Origin: CAYYWP01 sp050176585
Lineage (GTDB): Bacteria; Desulfobacterota; Binatia; HRBIN30; CADEER01
DNA: 64,000 bases
Direction of reading: 5' to 3'
Assembly (NCBI GenBank): GCA_050176585.1
Contig: JBFXHX010000019.1
Span: forward strand, 1 to 64,000
Below are positions 43,040 to 51,585 of the stretch, in pieces (the stretch's first letter is position 1; each line of letters starts with the position of its first letter). The position numbers and the translations under genes were made by a program. The notes beneath the pieces were generated by a model. That model had not been told where the DNA came from and ran no database searches. It saw nothing but the letters and a program-made list of their open reading frames with translations.

Positions 43040-44017
43040 ATGCGTGCGATGCTCGTCGAGCACTGGGGTGAACCGCGCGACCTGAAGCTGCGCGAGCTGC
43101 CCGACCCGCAGCCCGGCCCCGATCAGGTGGCCATCGACGTGATGGCGATCGGCTGCAACTTCTTCGATATTCTGATCGGCCAGGGGAAATACCAGGTGAA
43201 GCCGCCGCTGCCCTTTTCCCCCGGCGCCGAGGTCGCCGGCGTGGTGCGCGCGGTCGGACCCGGAGTGACCGAGCTCGCCGTCGGCGACCGCGTCTTCGCC
43301 CTGCTCGGCCACGGCGGGTATGCCAGCGTGTGCCTGGCGCCGGTGACTGGCACCGTGAAGATGCCGGACGCGATGTCGTTCGAACACGGCGCCGCCTTCG
43401 GCATCGTGTATCAGACCTCGTACTTCGGGCTCGTGTACCGCGCCAATCTGCAGCGGGGAGAAACGCTGCTCGTGCACGCCGCCGCCGGCGGCGTCGGCCT
43501 CGCCGCGGTGCAGATCGGCACGGCGCTCGGCGCGCGCGTGCTCGCCACGGCTGGCTCGGCCGCGAAGTTGGCGCGGGCGCGCGAGCACGGCGCGGAGGCG
43601 GCGTTCGACTACTCGACGCCGGACTGGGTGGACCACGTCAAAGCGGCCACCGGCGGCCGCGGAGCGGACGTCATCTACGATCCCGTCGGCGGCGAGATCT
43701 TCGACCTCTCGACCAAATGCATCGCGTTCGGCGGGCGCCTACTGGTGGTCGGCTTCGCCTCGGGCCACATTCCCGCCGTCCAAGTCAACCGCGTGCTGCT
43801 GAAGAACATCTCCATCGTCGGCCTGCACTGGGGCGCCTATCGCCAGCACGATCCGGACAAGATTCCGCAAGCGATGGCCGAGCTCTTCCGCTTGTACGAA
43901 GCGGGCGCGATCAAGCCGCTGATCTCGTCGCGGTACCCGCTGGCGCGCGCCGCCGATGCCCTCGAGGAGATCGCCACGCGCAAGAGCGTCGGCAAGGTGC
44001 TGCTGTGCCCGGAATGA
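43040..44017 (+). CDS. NADPH:quinone oxidoreductase (MDR family)
   Basis: 325 residues. GroES-like N-domain and Rossmann domain with HAAAGGVGLAAVQIGTALGA and RVLATAGS; lacks the catalytic zinc Cys/His of alcohol dehydrogenases, so it belongs to the quinone/enoyl reductase group. KVLLCPE end is typical. CGGAGG ribosome-binding site. Physiological substrate unknown. Confidence 0.9.
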   Translation: MRAMLVEHWGEPRDLKLRELPDPQPGPDQVAIDVMAIGCNFFDILIGQGKYQVKPPLPFSPGAEVAGVVRAVGPGVTELAVGDRVFALLGHGGYASVCLAPVTGTVKMPDAMSFEHGAAFGIVYQTSYFGLVYRANLQRGETLLVHAAAGGVGLAAVQIGTALGARVLATAGSAAKLARAREHGAEAAFDYSTPDWVDHVKAATGGRGADVIYDPVGGEIFDLSTKCIAFGGRLLVVGFASGHIPAVQVNRVLLKNISIVGLHWGAYRQHDPDKIPQAMAELFRLYEAGAIKPLISSRYPLARAADALEEIATRKSVGKVLLCPE

Positions 44018-44059
44018 ACCGGCAGCACGAGCGGCGACCCGGCGCGCCGCCGCGCCGTC

Positions 44060-46252
44060 ATGACGGCCGGGAAGCGCGTGTCCCCCGCTGACGTCAGCGC
44101 GCCCGAGCGCGCGGCGGCGCGGCCACACGCGGTGGTGATCAGTGCCCGCGGGCGCGAGCTGCGGGTGTTCGACGGGCTGCCGCTGCCGCTCGGGGTGGCC
44201 GAGACGCGCCGCGGGCTCAACTTCGCCGTGTTCTCCCGTCACGCAACAGCGGTCCGCCTGGTGCTGTTCGCGCCGGCGCGGGAAGAGCCCGTGCTCGAGC
44301 TGTCGCTGGATCCGGTGTTCAACTGCACCGGCCACGTCTGGCACGTGGAGATCGGCGGCCTCGAACCCGGGGTGTGCTACGGCTGGCGCGCCGCGCGCGA
44401 ACCGCGCGAGCCGAATCCGCTCCACCGCTTCGAGCCCGAGACGGTGCTCGTCGACCCCTACGCCCCGGCGCTCAGCGGGGGCAGCCGCTGGGGCGTCGCG
44501 GAGGCGCTCGAGGGCGCGCCAGGCATCGGGCAGCGGCCGCGCCGGCGCTCGCTCGCGATCAGCGCGGACTTCGATTGGGACGGAACGACGCCGCCGTGCA
44601 TTCCGCTCTCCGAGAAGGTGATCTACGAGCTGCACGTGCGCGGGTTCACCCGCCACGATTCCGCCGGCGTCGCGCATGCGGGCACGTTCCTCGGGCTGAT
44701 CGAGAAGATCCCGTATCTGAAGGCCGTCGGCGTAACCACGGTGGAGCTCATGCCGGTGTGCGAGTTCGACGAGCTCGAGAACCGCAACCGCGCGCCGGAC
44801 GGCCACCCGCTGTACAACTACTGGGGCTACAGCCCGATCAACTTCTTCGCGCCGAAAGCGTCGTACGCCACGTGCGGCATCGATGGCGCGCAGGTGAACG
44901 AGTTTCGCACCATGGTGCGGGAGTTCCACCGCGCGGGCCTCGAGGTGTTCGTGGACATGGTCTACAACCACACGGCCGAGGGGCCTTTACCGCCGGGCGT
45001 GCCGGCGTGGTCGCTGCGCGGCCTCGACAACGCGACCTACTACATCCTCGATCCCGAGACCGGCGCGTATCGCGACTACACCGGCTGCGGCAACACGCTG
45101 AACTGCAATCACCCGGTGGTGCGCAATCTCATCCTCGACTCACTGCGCCATTGGGTGTCTGAGATGCACGTCGACGGGTTCCGCTTCGACCTCGCTGCGG
45201 TGCTCACGCGCGGGCGCCTCGGCGAAGTCCTCGCGAGCCCGCCGGTGCTGGAGCGGATCGCGTACGATCCAGTGATCGCCGACGCCACGCTGATCGCCGA
45301 GGCGTGGGACGCCGCCGGCTTGTATCAGGTCGGGCGGTTCCCGGCCTGGCAGCGCTGGGCGGAATGGAACGGCCCATATCGCGACCACATCCGCCACTTC
45401 GTTCGCGGCGACCCCGGATTCACGCCCGCCCTCGCCGCGCGCCTCGCGGGAAGCCCCGATCTCTTCGCGCCGTCCGGGCGCGGTCCATCGCACTCGATCA
45501 ATTTCGTCACCTGTCACGACGGCTTCACGCTCGCCGATCTCGTCTCCTATGACCGCAAGCACAACGAGGCCAACGGCGAGGGCAATCGCGACGGCACGGA
45601 CGACAACATCAGTTGGAACTGCGGCGTCGAGGGGCCCACCGACGACCCTGCGATCCTGCGATTGCGCGCACAGCAGATGCGCAATTTCCTCACCCTGCTG
45701 CTCTGCTCGCGCGGTACGCCGATGCTGCAGGCGGGGGACGAGTTCGGCCGCACCCAGCGCGGCAACAACAACGCCTATTGCCAGGACAACGAGATCTCCT
45801 GGATCGACTGGCGGCTGTTGGAGGCCCACGCGGCGCTGTTCCGCTTCACGCGCACCCTGCTCGCGTTTCGCGCGGAGCATCCGGTGCTGCGGCAGCCGGA
45901 CTTCCTGGCCGGCGTCCCCAAGGGCGTCCACCAGCGCCCGGATGTCGCCTGGCATGGCGTGCGCGTGAACGAGCCGGATTTCGGTCCGGATTCCCGCTCG
46001 CTCGCGATGCACCTGGCCGGCGAATATGCGCCACACGGCGACTGCGACGTGTATCTCGCGGCCAATGCGTGGAGCGGAGACCTCGCGTTCGCGCTACCGC
46101 TGCCGCCACTCGGCACGCGCTGGGTTCGCGTGATCGACACCGCGGCGCCGCCGCCGGATGACATCGCCGAGCCCGGCGGCGAGCACGAGCTCCTCGACCC
46201 ACATCATCTGCTGGTACGGGCGCGCTCGTGCGTGCTGCTGCGGACCCTCTGA
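44060..46252 (+). CDS. glgX: Glycogen debranching enzyme GlgX (GH13)
   Basis: Hydrolyses alpha-1,6 branch points of glycogen or limit dextrin. 730 residues: an N-terminal CBM48-like domain (NFAVFSRHATAVRLVLF), a GH13 barrel with VYELHVRGFTRHD-like start, catalytic Asp in VDGFRFDLA, Glu in ATLIAEAWDAAGLYQ, and transition-state Asp in FVTCHDGFTLADL. C-terminal beta domain. A second, unrelated debranching enzyme lies 1.4 kb downstream. Confidence 0.95.
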   Translation: MTAGKRVSPADVSAPERAAARPHAVVISARGRELRVFDGLPLPLGVAETRRGLNFAVFSRHATAVRLVLFAPAREEPVLELSLDPVFNCTGHVWHVEIGGLEPGVCYGWRAAREPREPNPLHRFEPETVLVDPYAPALSGGSRWGVAEALEGAPGIGQRPRRRSLAISADFDWDGTTPPCIPLSEKVIYELHVRGFTRHDSAGVAHAGTFLGLIEKIPYLKAVGVTTVELMPVCEFDELENRNRAPDGHPLYNYWGYSPINFFAPKASYATCGIDGAQVNEFRTMVREFHRAGLEVFVDMVYNHTAEGPLPPGVPAWSLRGLDNATYYILDPETGAYRDYTGCGNTLNCNHPVVRNLILDSLRHWVSEMHVDGFRFDLAAVLTRGRLGEVLASPPVLERIAYDPVIADATLIAEAWDAAGLYQVGRFPAWQRWAEWNGPYRDHIRHFVRGDPGFTPALAARLAGSPDLFAPSGRGPSHSINFVTCHDGFTLADLVSYDRKHNEANGEGNRDGTDDNISWNCGVEGPTDDPAILRLRAQQMRNFLTLLLCSRGTPMLQAGDEFGRTQRGNNNAYCQDNEISWIDWRLLEAHAALFRFTRTLLAFRAEHPVLRQPDFLAGVPKGVHQRPDVAWHGVRVNEPDFGPDSRSLAMHLAGEYAPHGDCDVYLAANAWSGDLAFALPLPPLGTRWVRVIDTAAPPPDDIAEPGGEHELLDPHHLLVRARSCVLLRTL

Positions 46253-46337
46253 CCGAATCGCGCCGCGGCAGCGGACGATCCAGTGCCGGGCGCCCCGCAC
46301 TGGTCTCCGGCTCCCCGCCCTGCTAAGGGCGCTGGTC

Positions 46338-46763
46338 ATGCCCTCTTCACCTCCGTCGGTCGGGAAGGACGTCGATAGCTGGTGTACGCGCTGCAAGCTC
46401 ATCCTCGCCCACACCATCGAGGCCGTGAGCGGCGGCCGCATTACCCGCGTCCACTGCAACACGTGCGGGGGACAGCACGCGTACCGCGCCAGCGTGCCGG
46501 GCACGAGTAAGAGCGGCGCCGCGAAGCGCAGCCGCACCGGGCGGCCGACCGCGGCGCACCCGGCGGACCACGCCACGTTGCTGCGCGGCCGCGATCCGTC
46601 GACGGCCCGCCACTACTCTCCCTCGGACCGCTTCGCCGAGGGCGACCTGATCCAACACGACACGTTCGGCGTCGGCGTGGTGACCGCGCGAAAGGACGTC
46701 AACAAAATCGAGGTCAGCTTCGCCGACGGCGCCAAGGTGCTGCTGCACCGCAAGGGGCCGTGA
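46338..46763 (+). CDS. Zinc-ribbon protein with a C-terminal FGxGxV beta module
   Basis: 141 residues. N-terminal CTRCKLILAHTIEAV ... CNTCGGQHAYR forms a four-Cys zinc ribbon. A basic linker precedes RFAEGDLIQHDTFGVGVVTA, the small beta-barrel seen at the C-termini of UvrD/PcrA-type and CarD-like proteins, which bind RNA polymerase. I have no established function for the combination; nucleic-acid or polymerase binding is a fair guess. Confidence 0.75.
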   Translation: MPSSPPSVGKDVDSWCTRCKLILAHTIEAVSGGRITRVHCNTCGGQHAYRASVPGTSKSGAAKRSRTGRPTAAHPADHATLLRGRDPSTARHYSPSDRFAEGDLIQHDTFGVGVVTARKDVNKIEVSFADGAKVLLHRKGP

Positions 46764-46866
46764 GGATAGACCTCTCGGAGCCGCGGCGCGTTGCCGCGCG
46801 GCGCCGCGCCGGCGCCGGCGGCGCACCAGCTTGACTGCGCCGGCGCTTTCGCATTCAGTGCCCTGC

Positions 46867-47388
46867 ATGCCCAAAACCGCTCCGCGCAAACGCCGCGAGC
46901 CGCTCTTCGACTCGCGCGATTTCACTGCGTACTTGCAGGAGAAATGCGCGCAGGTCGCGCCGGGCGATGTAAAGACCGTGCTCGCGCAAAGCAGCGCCAT
47001 CCAGACGCGCGCCGCGGCGCTCGGCGCGCCGCGCGCGCGCTTGCGCGGTCAGGTGGAGTTCGCGCTCGGGCTCGTGCAGGAGCACGCGGACGGCGGATGC
47101 CCGCAGATCCCGTATCAGACGCTCTCCCTGCTCACCGTCGCGCTGCTCTATTTCGCCGATCCGGTCGACGTGATCCCGGATTGGATTCCGGGAGTTGGCT
47201 CGAGTGACGACGGCCTCGTGTTTGAGCTCGCCTTTGCACTCGCGCGGCCCGGCATCGAACGCTACTGCGCCTGGAAGGGCATTTCGACCGATGGTCTCCT
47301 GGCGCCGCTCCCGAGCAAGAAGGCACCGCACGGCGCAAGCGGCAAGTCGAAAGCCGCAGCGAAGACGCCGCGCACGCGCACGGTTTGA
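46867..47388 (+). CDS. DUF1232 (YkvA-like) protein
   Basis: 173 residues. The segment LLYFADPVDVIPDWIPGVGSSDDGLVFEL is the DUF1232 signature (P-D-x-I-P ... DD). An N-terminal helical region and a Lys/Ala-rich basic tail flank it. Family function unknown; members are usually membrane-associated. ATG 46867 begins MPKTAPRKRREP. It follows the zinc-ribbon gene by 103 bp of GC-rich, repeat-like sequence. Confidence 0.8.
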   Translation: MPKTAPRKRREPLFDSRDFTAYLQEKCAQVAPGDVKTVLAQSSAIQTRAAALGAPRARLRGQVEFALGLVQEHADGGCPQIPYQTLSLLTVALLYFADPVDVIPDWIPGVGSSDDGLVFELAFALARPGIERYCAWKGISTDGLLAPLPSKKAPHGASGKSKAAAKTPRTRTV

Positions 47389-47700
47389 GCGCCGCGCCGT
47401 CCCCCGCCTCGCAGCGCACGACTTGCGGCGCAGCATGCGTCGCCCCCCGCCATCGCGAGTGAGACCCAGTGGCGAAGCGGGCTCCGCGCACGCGCTGCGG
47501 ATGGCGTCGCGGCCCCGTACGGCAGCCCACCATCTGGCCTTCGCCAACAGCGAACTGTCTAACAGCGAACCGCTGAACACCGCACAGCCTTGAGCCCTGC
47601 CCTCAGCCCGCAAGCCCTACCCCCGCTAACGCCATCCGCATGATTCTTTGCGGTTCCGCCAGCGCTGGGGCTCGCTATAGTGCGCGGTCGGGGGACGACC
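47389..47700. other. 312-bp intergenic region before the second debranching enzyme
   Basis: No credible gene. Around 47546-47570 is a decayed direct repeat of AACAGCGAAC, also seen near 98-188. A possible -10, TATAGT, lies 19 bp before the next ATG. Confidence 0.5.
47676..47681 (+). promoter_or_regulatory. Candidate -10 of the debranching enzyme gene
   Basis: CGCTATAGT contains a good -10. No clear -35 at 16-18 nt. A GGGGGACGACC ribosome-binding region lies between it and ATG 47701, so this message would have a short leader. Confidence 0.35.
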
Positions 47701-49623
47701 ATGCCGAGGCACGCCGACCAAGCGCAGGAGTGGCTCGAAGCCGACGGGCTCGGCGGTTACGCGTCGGGCACGGTCGCCGGCGTGCGCACCCGCCGCTATC
47801 ACGCGCTGCTGCTGGCGGCGGCCACGCCGCCGACGGGCCGCATGGTGCTGGTCAGCGGATTCGACGCGTGGGTGGAGACCGCGGGCGGTCGGTATGCAAT
47901 CACCTCGCAGCGCTACGCGCCGAACACGATCTACCCGGATGGCGCGTCGCGGATCGAGTCGTTCGAGGCCGATCCGTGGCCGCGGTGGCTGTTTCGCCTC
48001 GGCGATGGCAGCGCGATCGAGCAGGAGCTGATCGTACCGCACGGCCGAGCGGCGGCCATGCTCGTCTGGCGCTTCTCGGCGTCGGGATCGGGCGGGCCAG
48101 CGGCGCTGCGCCTGCGCCCTTTTTTCGCCGGCCGCGATTATCACTCGTTGCACGAGGAGAACGGGGCGTTCGACTTCGCGCCGCAGGGCGCCGGTGAGCG
48201 GTTGACATGGCGGCCGTACGCGGGTGTGCCGGCGGTGCTCTCGGTCGCCAACGCCACTTACGCGCACGAGCCGACCTGGTATCGCCACTTCCTCTACACG
48301 CTCGAGCAGGCGCGCGGGCTGGACTGTGTGGAAGATCTCGCCTCACCGGGCTTGCTCACTTGGGACCTGCGCGATGGGCAAGCGGTCTGGATTGTGGCGG
48401 CCGAGGGGACCGGCGGCTTTCCCGTACCGCTCGGAACCGCTCGCGGCGTGGCGGAGGAGTGGCGCGCGTCCGAGCGCCGGCGCCGCGTGTATCCATCGCG
48501 ATTGCACCGGGCGGCCGACAGTTACCTGGTGCGCCGCGGTAGCGGCCGGACGATCATCGCCGGTTATCCGTGGTTCACCGACTGGGGGCGGGACACGTTC
48601 ATCGCCCTTCGCGGGTTGTGCATCGCCAGCGGGAGGCGCGATGCGGCGCGCGAGATCTTGCTCGCCTGGGCGGGCGCCGTGTCCGCGGGCATGCTGCCGA
48701 ATCGCTTTCCGGATCGCGGCGAGACGCCGGAATTCAACGGCGTGGACGCATCGCTCTGGTACGCCGTCGCGGTGCATGAATTCCTCGCCGGCGATGGCAT
48801 CGACGCCGGCACGGCAGGGGTATTGCGCGATGCCGTCGAGGCAATCCTCGCCGGCTACGCCGCGGGAACCCGTTACGGTATCCGGGCGGATGCCGATGGC
48901 TTGCTCGCCGCGGGCCAGCCGGGAACGCAGCTGACGTGGATGGATGCAAAAGTCGGCGATTGGGTGGTCACGCCGCGGATCGGCAAACCCGTCGAAGTGC
49001 AGGCGCTGTGGCTGAACGCGTTATGGATTGCCAGCCACTGGTCCGAGCGCTGGGCGGACCTCCTCGCGCGCGGGCGCGCCGCGTTCGCGGACCGCTTCTG
49101 GAACGGCGAGCGCGGCTGCCTGTACGACGTCGTGGACGTCGGCCACCGTTGCCAGACCGCGGATCCCACCTTGCGCCCCAACCAGATCCTCGCGGTCGGC
49201 GGTCTGCCGCTGGCGGTCGTCGACGGCGAGCGGGCGCGCGCGGTCGTGAGCACGGTCGAACAGCACCTGCTGACGCCGCTCGGATTGCGGTCGCTGGCCG
49301 CTAGCGAACCCGGATACGCGCCGCGCTACGAAGGCGATCCGCGCGCGCGCGATGCCAGCTATCACCAGGGCACCGTGTGGCCGTGGCTGCTCGGTCCGTT
49401 CGTCGAAGCGTGGGTGCGCGTACGCGGTGGCGGGGTCGAAGCGCGGCGCGAAGCCCGTTCGCGCTTTCTCGCACCGCTCCTCGCTCACCTCGACGAGGCA
49501 GGGCTGGGCCACATTTCGGAGATCGCGGACGGGGATCCGCCGCATGCGCTCCGCGGTTGCCCGTTCCAGGCCTGGTCGGTCGGCGAGGCCCTCCGCCTGG
49601 ACTGCGCGGTGCTGGCCACGTGA
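47701..49623 (+). CDS. Amylo-alpha-1,6-glucosidase / glycogen debranching enzyme (archaeal-type)
   Basis: 640 residues. N-terminal GDE_N-type domain (WLEADGLGGYASGTVAGVRTRRYHALL is the classical opening) and a C-terminal (alpha/alpha)6 GDE_C barrel with AGYPWFTDWGRDTFIAL, NRFPDRGETPEFNGVDASLWY and SYHQGTVWPWLLGPF, where catalytic acids of the family reside. Different fold from GlgX. It may act on glycogen or trehalose-linked glucans. Confidence 0.92.
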   Translation: MPRHADQAQEWLEADGLGGYASGTVAGVRTRRYHALLLAAATPPTGRMVLVSGFDAWVETAGGRYAITSQRYAPNTIYPDGASRIESFEADPWPRWLFRLGDGSAIEQELIVPHGRAAAMLVWRFSASGSGGPAALRLRPFFAGRDYHSLHEENGAFDFAPQGAGERLTWRPYAGVPAVLSVANATYAHEPTWYRHFLYTLEQARGLDCVEDLASPGLLTWDLRDGQAVWIVAAEGTGGFPVPLGTARGVAEEWRASERRRRVYPSRLHRAADSYLVRRGSGRTIIAGYPWFTDWGRDTFIALRGLCIASGRRDAAREILLAWAGAVSAGMLPNRFPDRGETPEFNGVDASLWYAVAVHEFLAGDGIDAGTAGVLRDAVEAILAGYAAGTRYGIRADADGLLAAGQPGTQLTWMDAKVGDWVVTPRIGKPVEVQALWLNALWIASHWSERWADLLARGRAAFADRFWNGERGCLYDVVDVGHRCQTADPTLRPNQILAVGGLPLAVVDGERARAVVSTVEQHLLTPLGLRSLAASEPGYAPRYEGDPRARDASYHQGTVWPWLLGPFVEAWVRVRGGGVEARREARSRFLAPLLAHLDEAGLGHISEIADGDPPHALRGCPFQAWSVGEALRLDCAVLAT

Positions 49624-49625
49624 GC

Positions 49626-51569
49626 ATGCGCATCGCCCGGCGCAATCGCGGGCTCGCGCGCATCCGCGCCACTGCCGGTTCGGAACGCAGGGCCGCGCAC
49701 CCCGCGCGGGCGGCGCTACCCGCGTGCGCGGCGGCGGGGAAAGCCGACACGGGCCCCGCGCCGCCCCCGTGGTTGTGGGCGCGCTGGGTCGATCTCACCG
49801 TCGGCTGCGCCGCGTGGACGTTGCCGTTGCTCGCAGTCATCGGTTGGCTCGCGCGGACGCGCGCCGCCGATGTCGCGCTCGGCTTCGCGCTGCTGACGCT
49901 GGTCTGCAACCACCCCCACTACGCGGCGACGATCTACCGCGCCTTCGGCAATCGCGAAGCGATCGCCGGGCACCGCCGGTTCTATACCGTGCACCTGACG
50001 CTGCTCGCCGCTGTCGCGGTCATCGCGGCGCATCTCTTTCCGCGGCTGGCCCCACTGCTCTTCACCGCCTACGTCATCTGGAGCCCGTGGCACTACACCG
50101 GGCAGAACCTGGGCGTGCTGCTGCTGTTCGCGCGGCGCCGCCAGGCAACGCCGAAAGCGTGGGAACGCCGCCTGCTCCGCTCTGCGTTCGTCGCTTCGTA
50201 TGTGGTCTGGCTGCTGATGGTGAACGGGACCGCTTCCACCGACCCTTACGTCTGGTCGCTCGAGCTGCCGCGCGCGGTGACCGTTCCCGCCGGCATCGCG
50301 TCAGCCGCTCTGTTCGCGTTGCCCGCGTCGATCGCGCTGGCGGGCATGGGCGGTCGCGCTGGCTGGCGCGCGATCGTGCCGTGCACCGTCATGCTCATCA
50401 GCCAGGCGTTGTGGTTCGTCACGCCATGGCTGGCGCAGGTGGTGACGAACCGCAGCGTCTCGCCGGTATACTACAGTACCGGCGTTTTGGCGTTCTTCCA
50501 TTGCGCACAGTACCTATGGATCACCAGTTACGTCGCGCGGTGCGAGCGCGGCGCCCACAACTGGCGGCCGTGGCGCTACGCGGGCGTCATTGCGCTCGGC
50601 GGCATCGCGCTGTTCACGGCGGGACCATGGTTGGCCAGCACCGCGCTGGGCTTCGATTTCCGCGAGAGCGTGTTGATCATCGTCGCCGTGGTCAACGTGC
50701 ACCACTTCATTCTGGACGGCGCCATGTGGAAGCTGCGCGACCCGCGCCTCGCCGCGGTCCTCCTCGATCGCGGCGCGGGGCCGGGGGCGCCGCCCGCGCC
50801 CGCGCGCGCGATGCCGCGACGCGCCGCGGGCTGGGTCGCCGCCGCGGCGCTCGTTGCGCTGGCCGCCACCAACGCGTTCTACGACGTCATCACGGGCGGC
50901 GAAGCCGGCACGGCGCACCTCGAGCTCGCCGCACGCCTAAACCCCGGCGATTCCCGCATTCCCGTGCGCCGCGCCGAGATCCTCGCCGCCGCCGGTCAAC
51001 CGGACGAAGCGTTGCGCGCCCTGGGCGACGTAGCCGAGCCGCGCCCCGCCAACGCGGCGGCCCAGCGCCTCTATGGCACGCTGCTCGTCGCTACCGGCCG
51101 TTTCGCCGATGCGCGAGACCACTACCGCGCGCTCGAGCGCAGTATCGGCCTCGATGCGCAGAGCCTGATCAATGTCGCCGTCATCGCCGCCCGCAACGGC
51201 GAGCTCGCCGAGGCGAACACGGCGCTGGAAGCGGCGCTGCGGCTGGGCCCCGGCTCCAGTGCCGCCCACTTGAACATGGCCGGCCTCTGCATGGCGCGCG
51301 CGGACGGGGCGTGCGCGCTGCGGCACTACGAGGCGTATTTGACGTCGGACGAGGTTGCGCGAGACCGAACCTACGCCACCGCGGCGCTGAACGCGGCGAG
51401 CGCCGCAGTGCTCGTGCAGCGTTCTCAACTCGCGCTGGAGCTGCTGCAGATGAGCGCCGCCGTCGCCGCGCGCGTCGGCGCGCGCGATCTCGCGGACCTC
51501 GCCGCGACGCAAGCCGCCGCGCTGCGCGCGGCGCCCGGCGCGCAGCAGCAAGCGAGCGAGCATCGCTGA
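49626..51569 (+). CDS. Multi-spanning membrane protein with conserved His motifs and C-terminal TPRs
   Basis: 647 residues. About ten membrane helices with His-rich turns at helix ends: NHPHYAATIYRAFGN, WSPWHYTGQNLGVLL, FFHCAQYLWITSY and VVNVHHFILDGAMWKLRDP. After a linker the C-terminal 200 residues are tetratricopeptide repeats (GDSRIPVRRAEILAAAGQPD... onwards). The His pattern recalls membrane metal enzymes of the Brp/Blh or desaturase kind, but the match is only a resemblance. ATG 49626 follows the debranching stop by 2 bp (GTG 49620 also possible). Confidence 0.7.
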   Translation: MRIARRNRGLARIRATAGSERRAAHPARAALPACAAAGKADTGPAPPPWLWARWVDLTVGCAAWTLPLLAVIGWLARTRAADVALGFALLTLVCNHPHYAATIYRAFGNREAIAGHRRFYTVHLTLLAAVAVIAAHLFPRLAPLLFTAYVIWSPWHYTGQNLGVLLLFARRRQATPKAWERRLLRSAFVASYVVWLLMVNGTASTDPYVWSLELPRAVTVPAGIASAALFALPASIALAGMGGRAGWRAIVPCTVMLISQALWFVTPWLAQVVTNRSVSPVYYSTGVLAFFHCAQYLWITSYVARCERGAHNWRPWRYAGVIALGGIALFTAGPWLASTALGFDFRESVLIIVAVVNVHHFILDGAMWKLRDPRLAAVLLDRGAGPGAPPAPARAMPRRAAGWVAAAALVALAATNAFYDVITGGEAGTAHLELAARLNPGDSRIPVRRAEILAAAGQPDEALRALGDVAEPRPANAAAQRLYGTLLVATGRFADARDHYRALERSIGLDAQSLINVAVIAARNGELAEANTALEAALRLGPGSSAAHLNMAGLCMARADGACALRHYEAYLTSDEVARDRTYATAALNAASAAVLVQRSQLALELLQMSAAVAARVGARDLADLAATQAAALRAAPGAQQQASEHR

Positions 51570-51585
51570 ATGCGCCGGGGACCGG

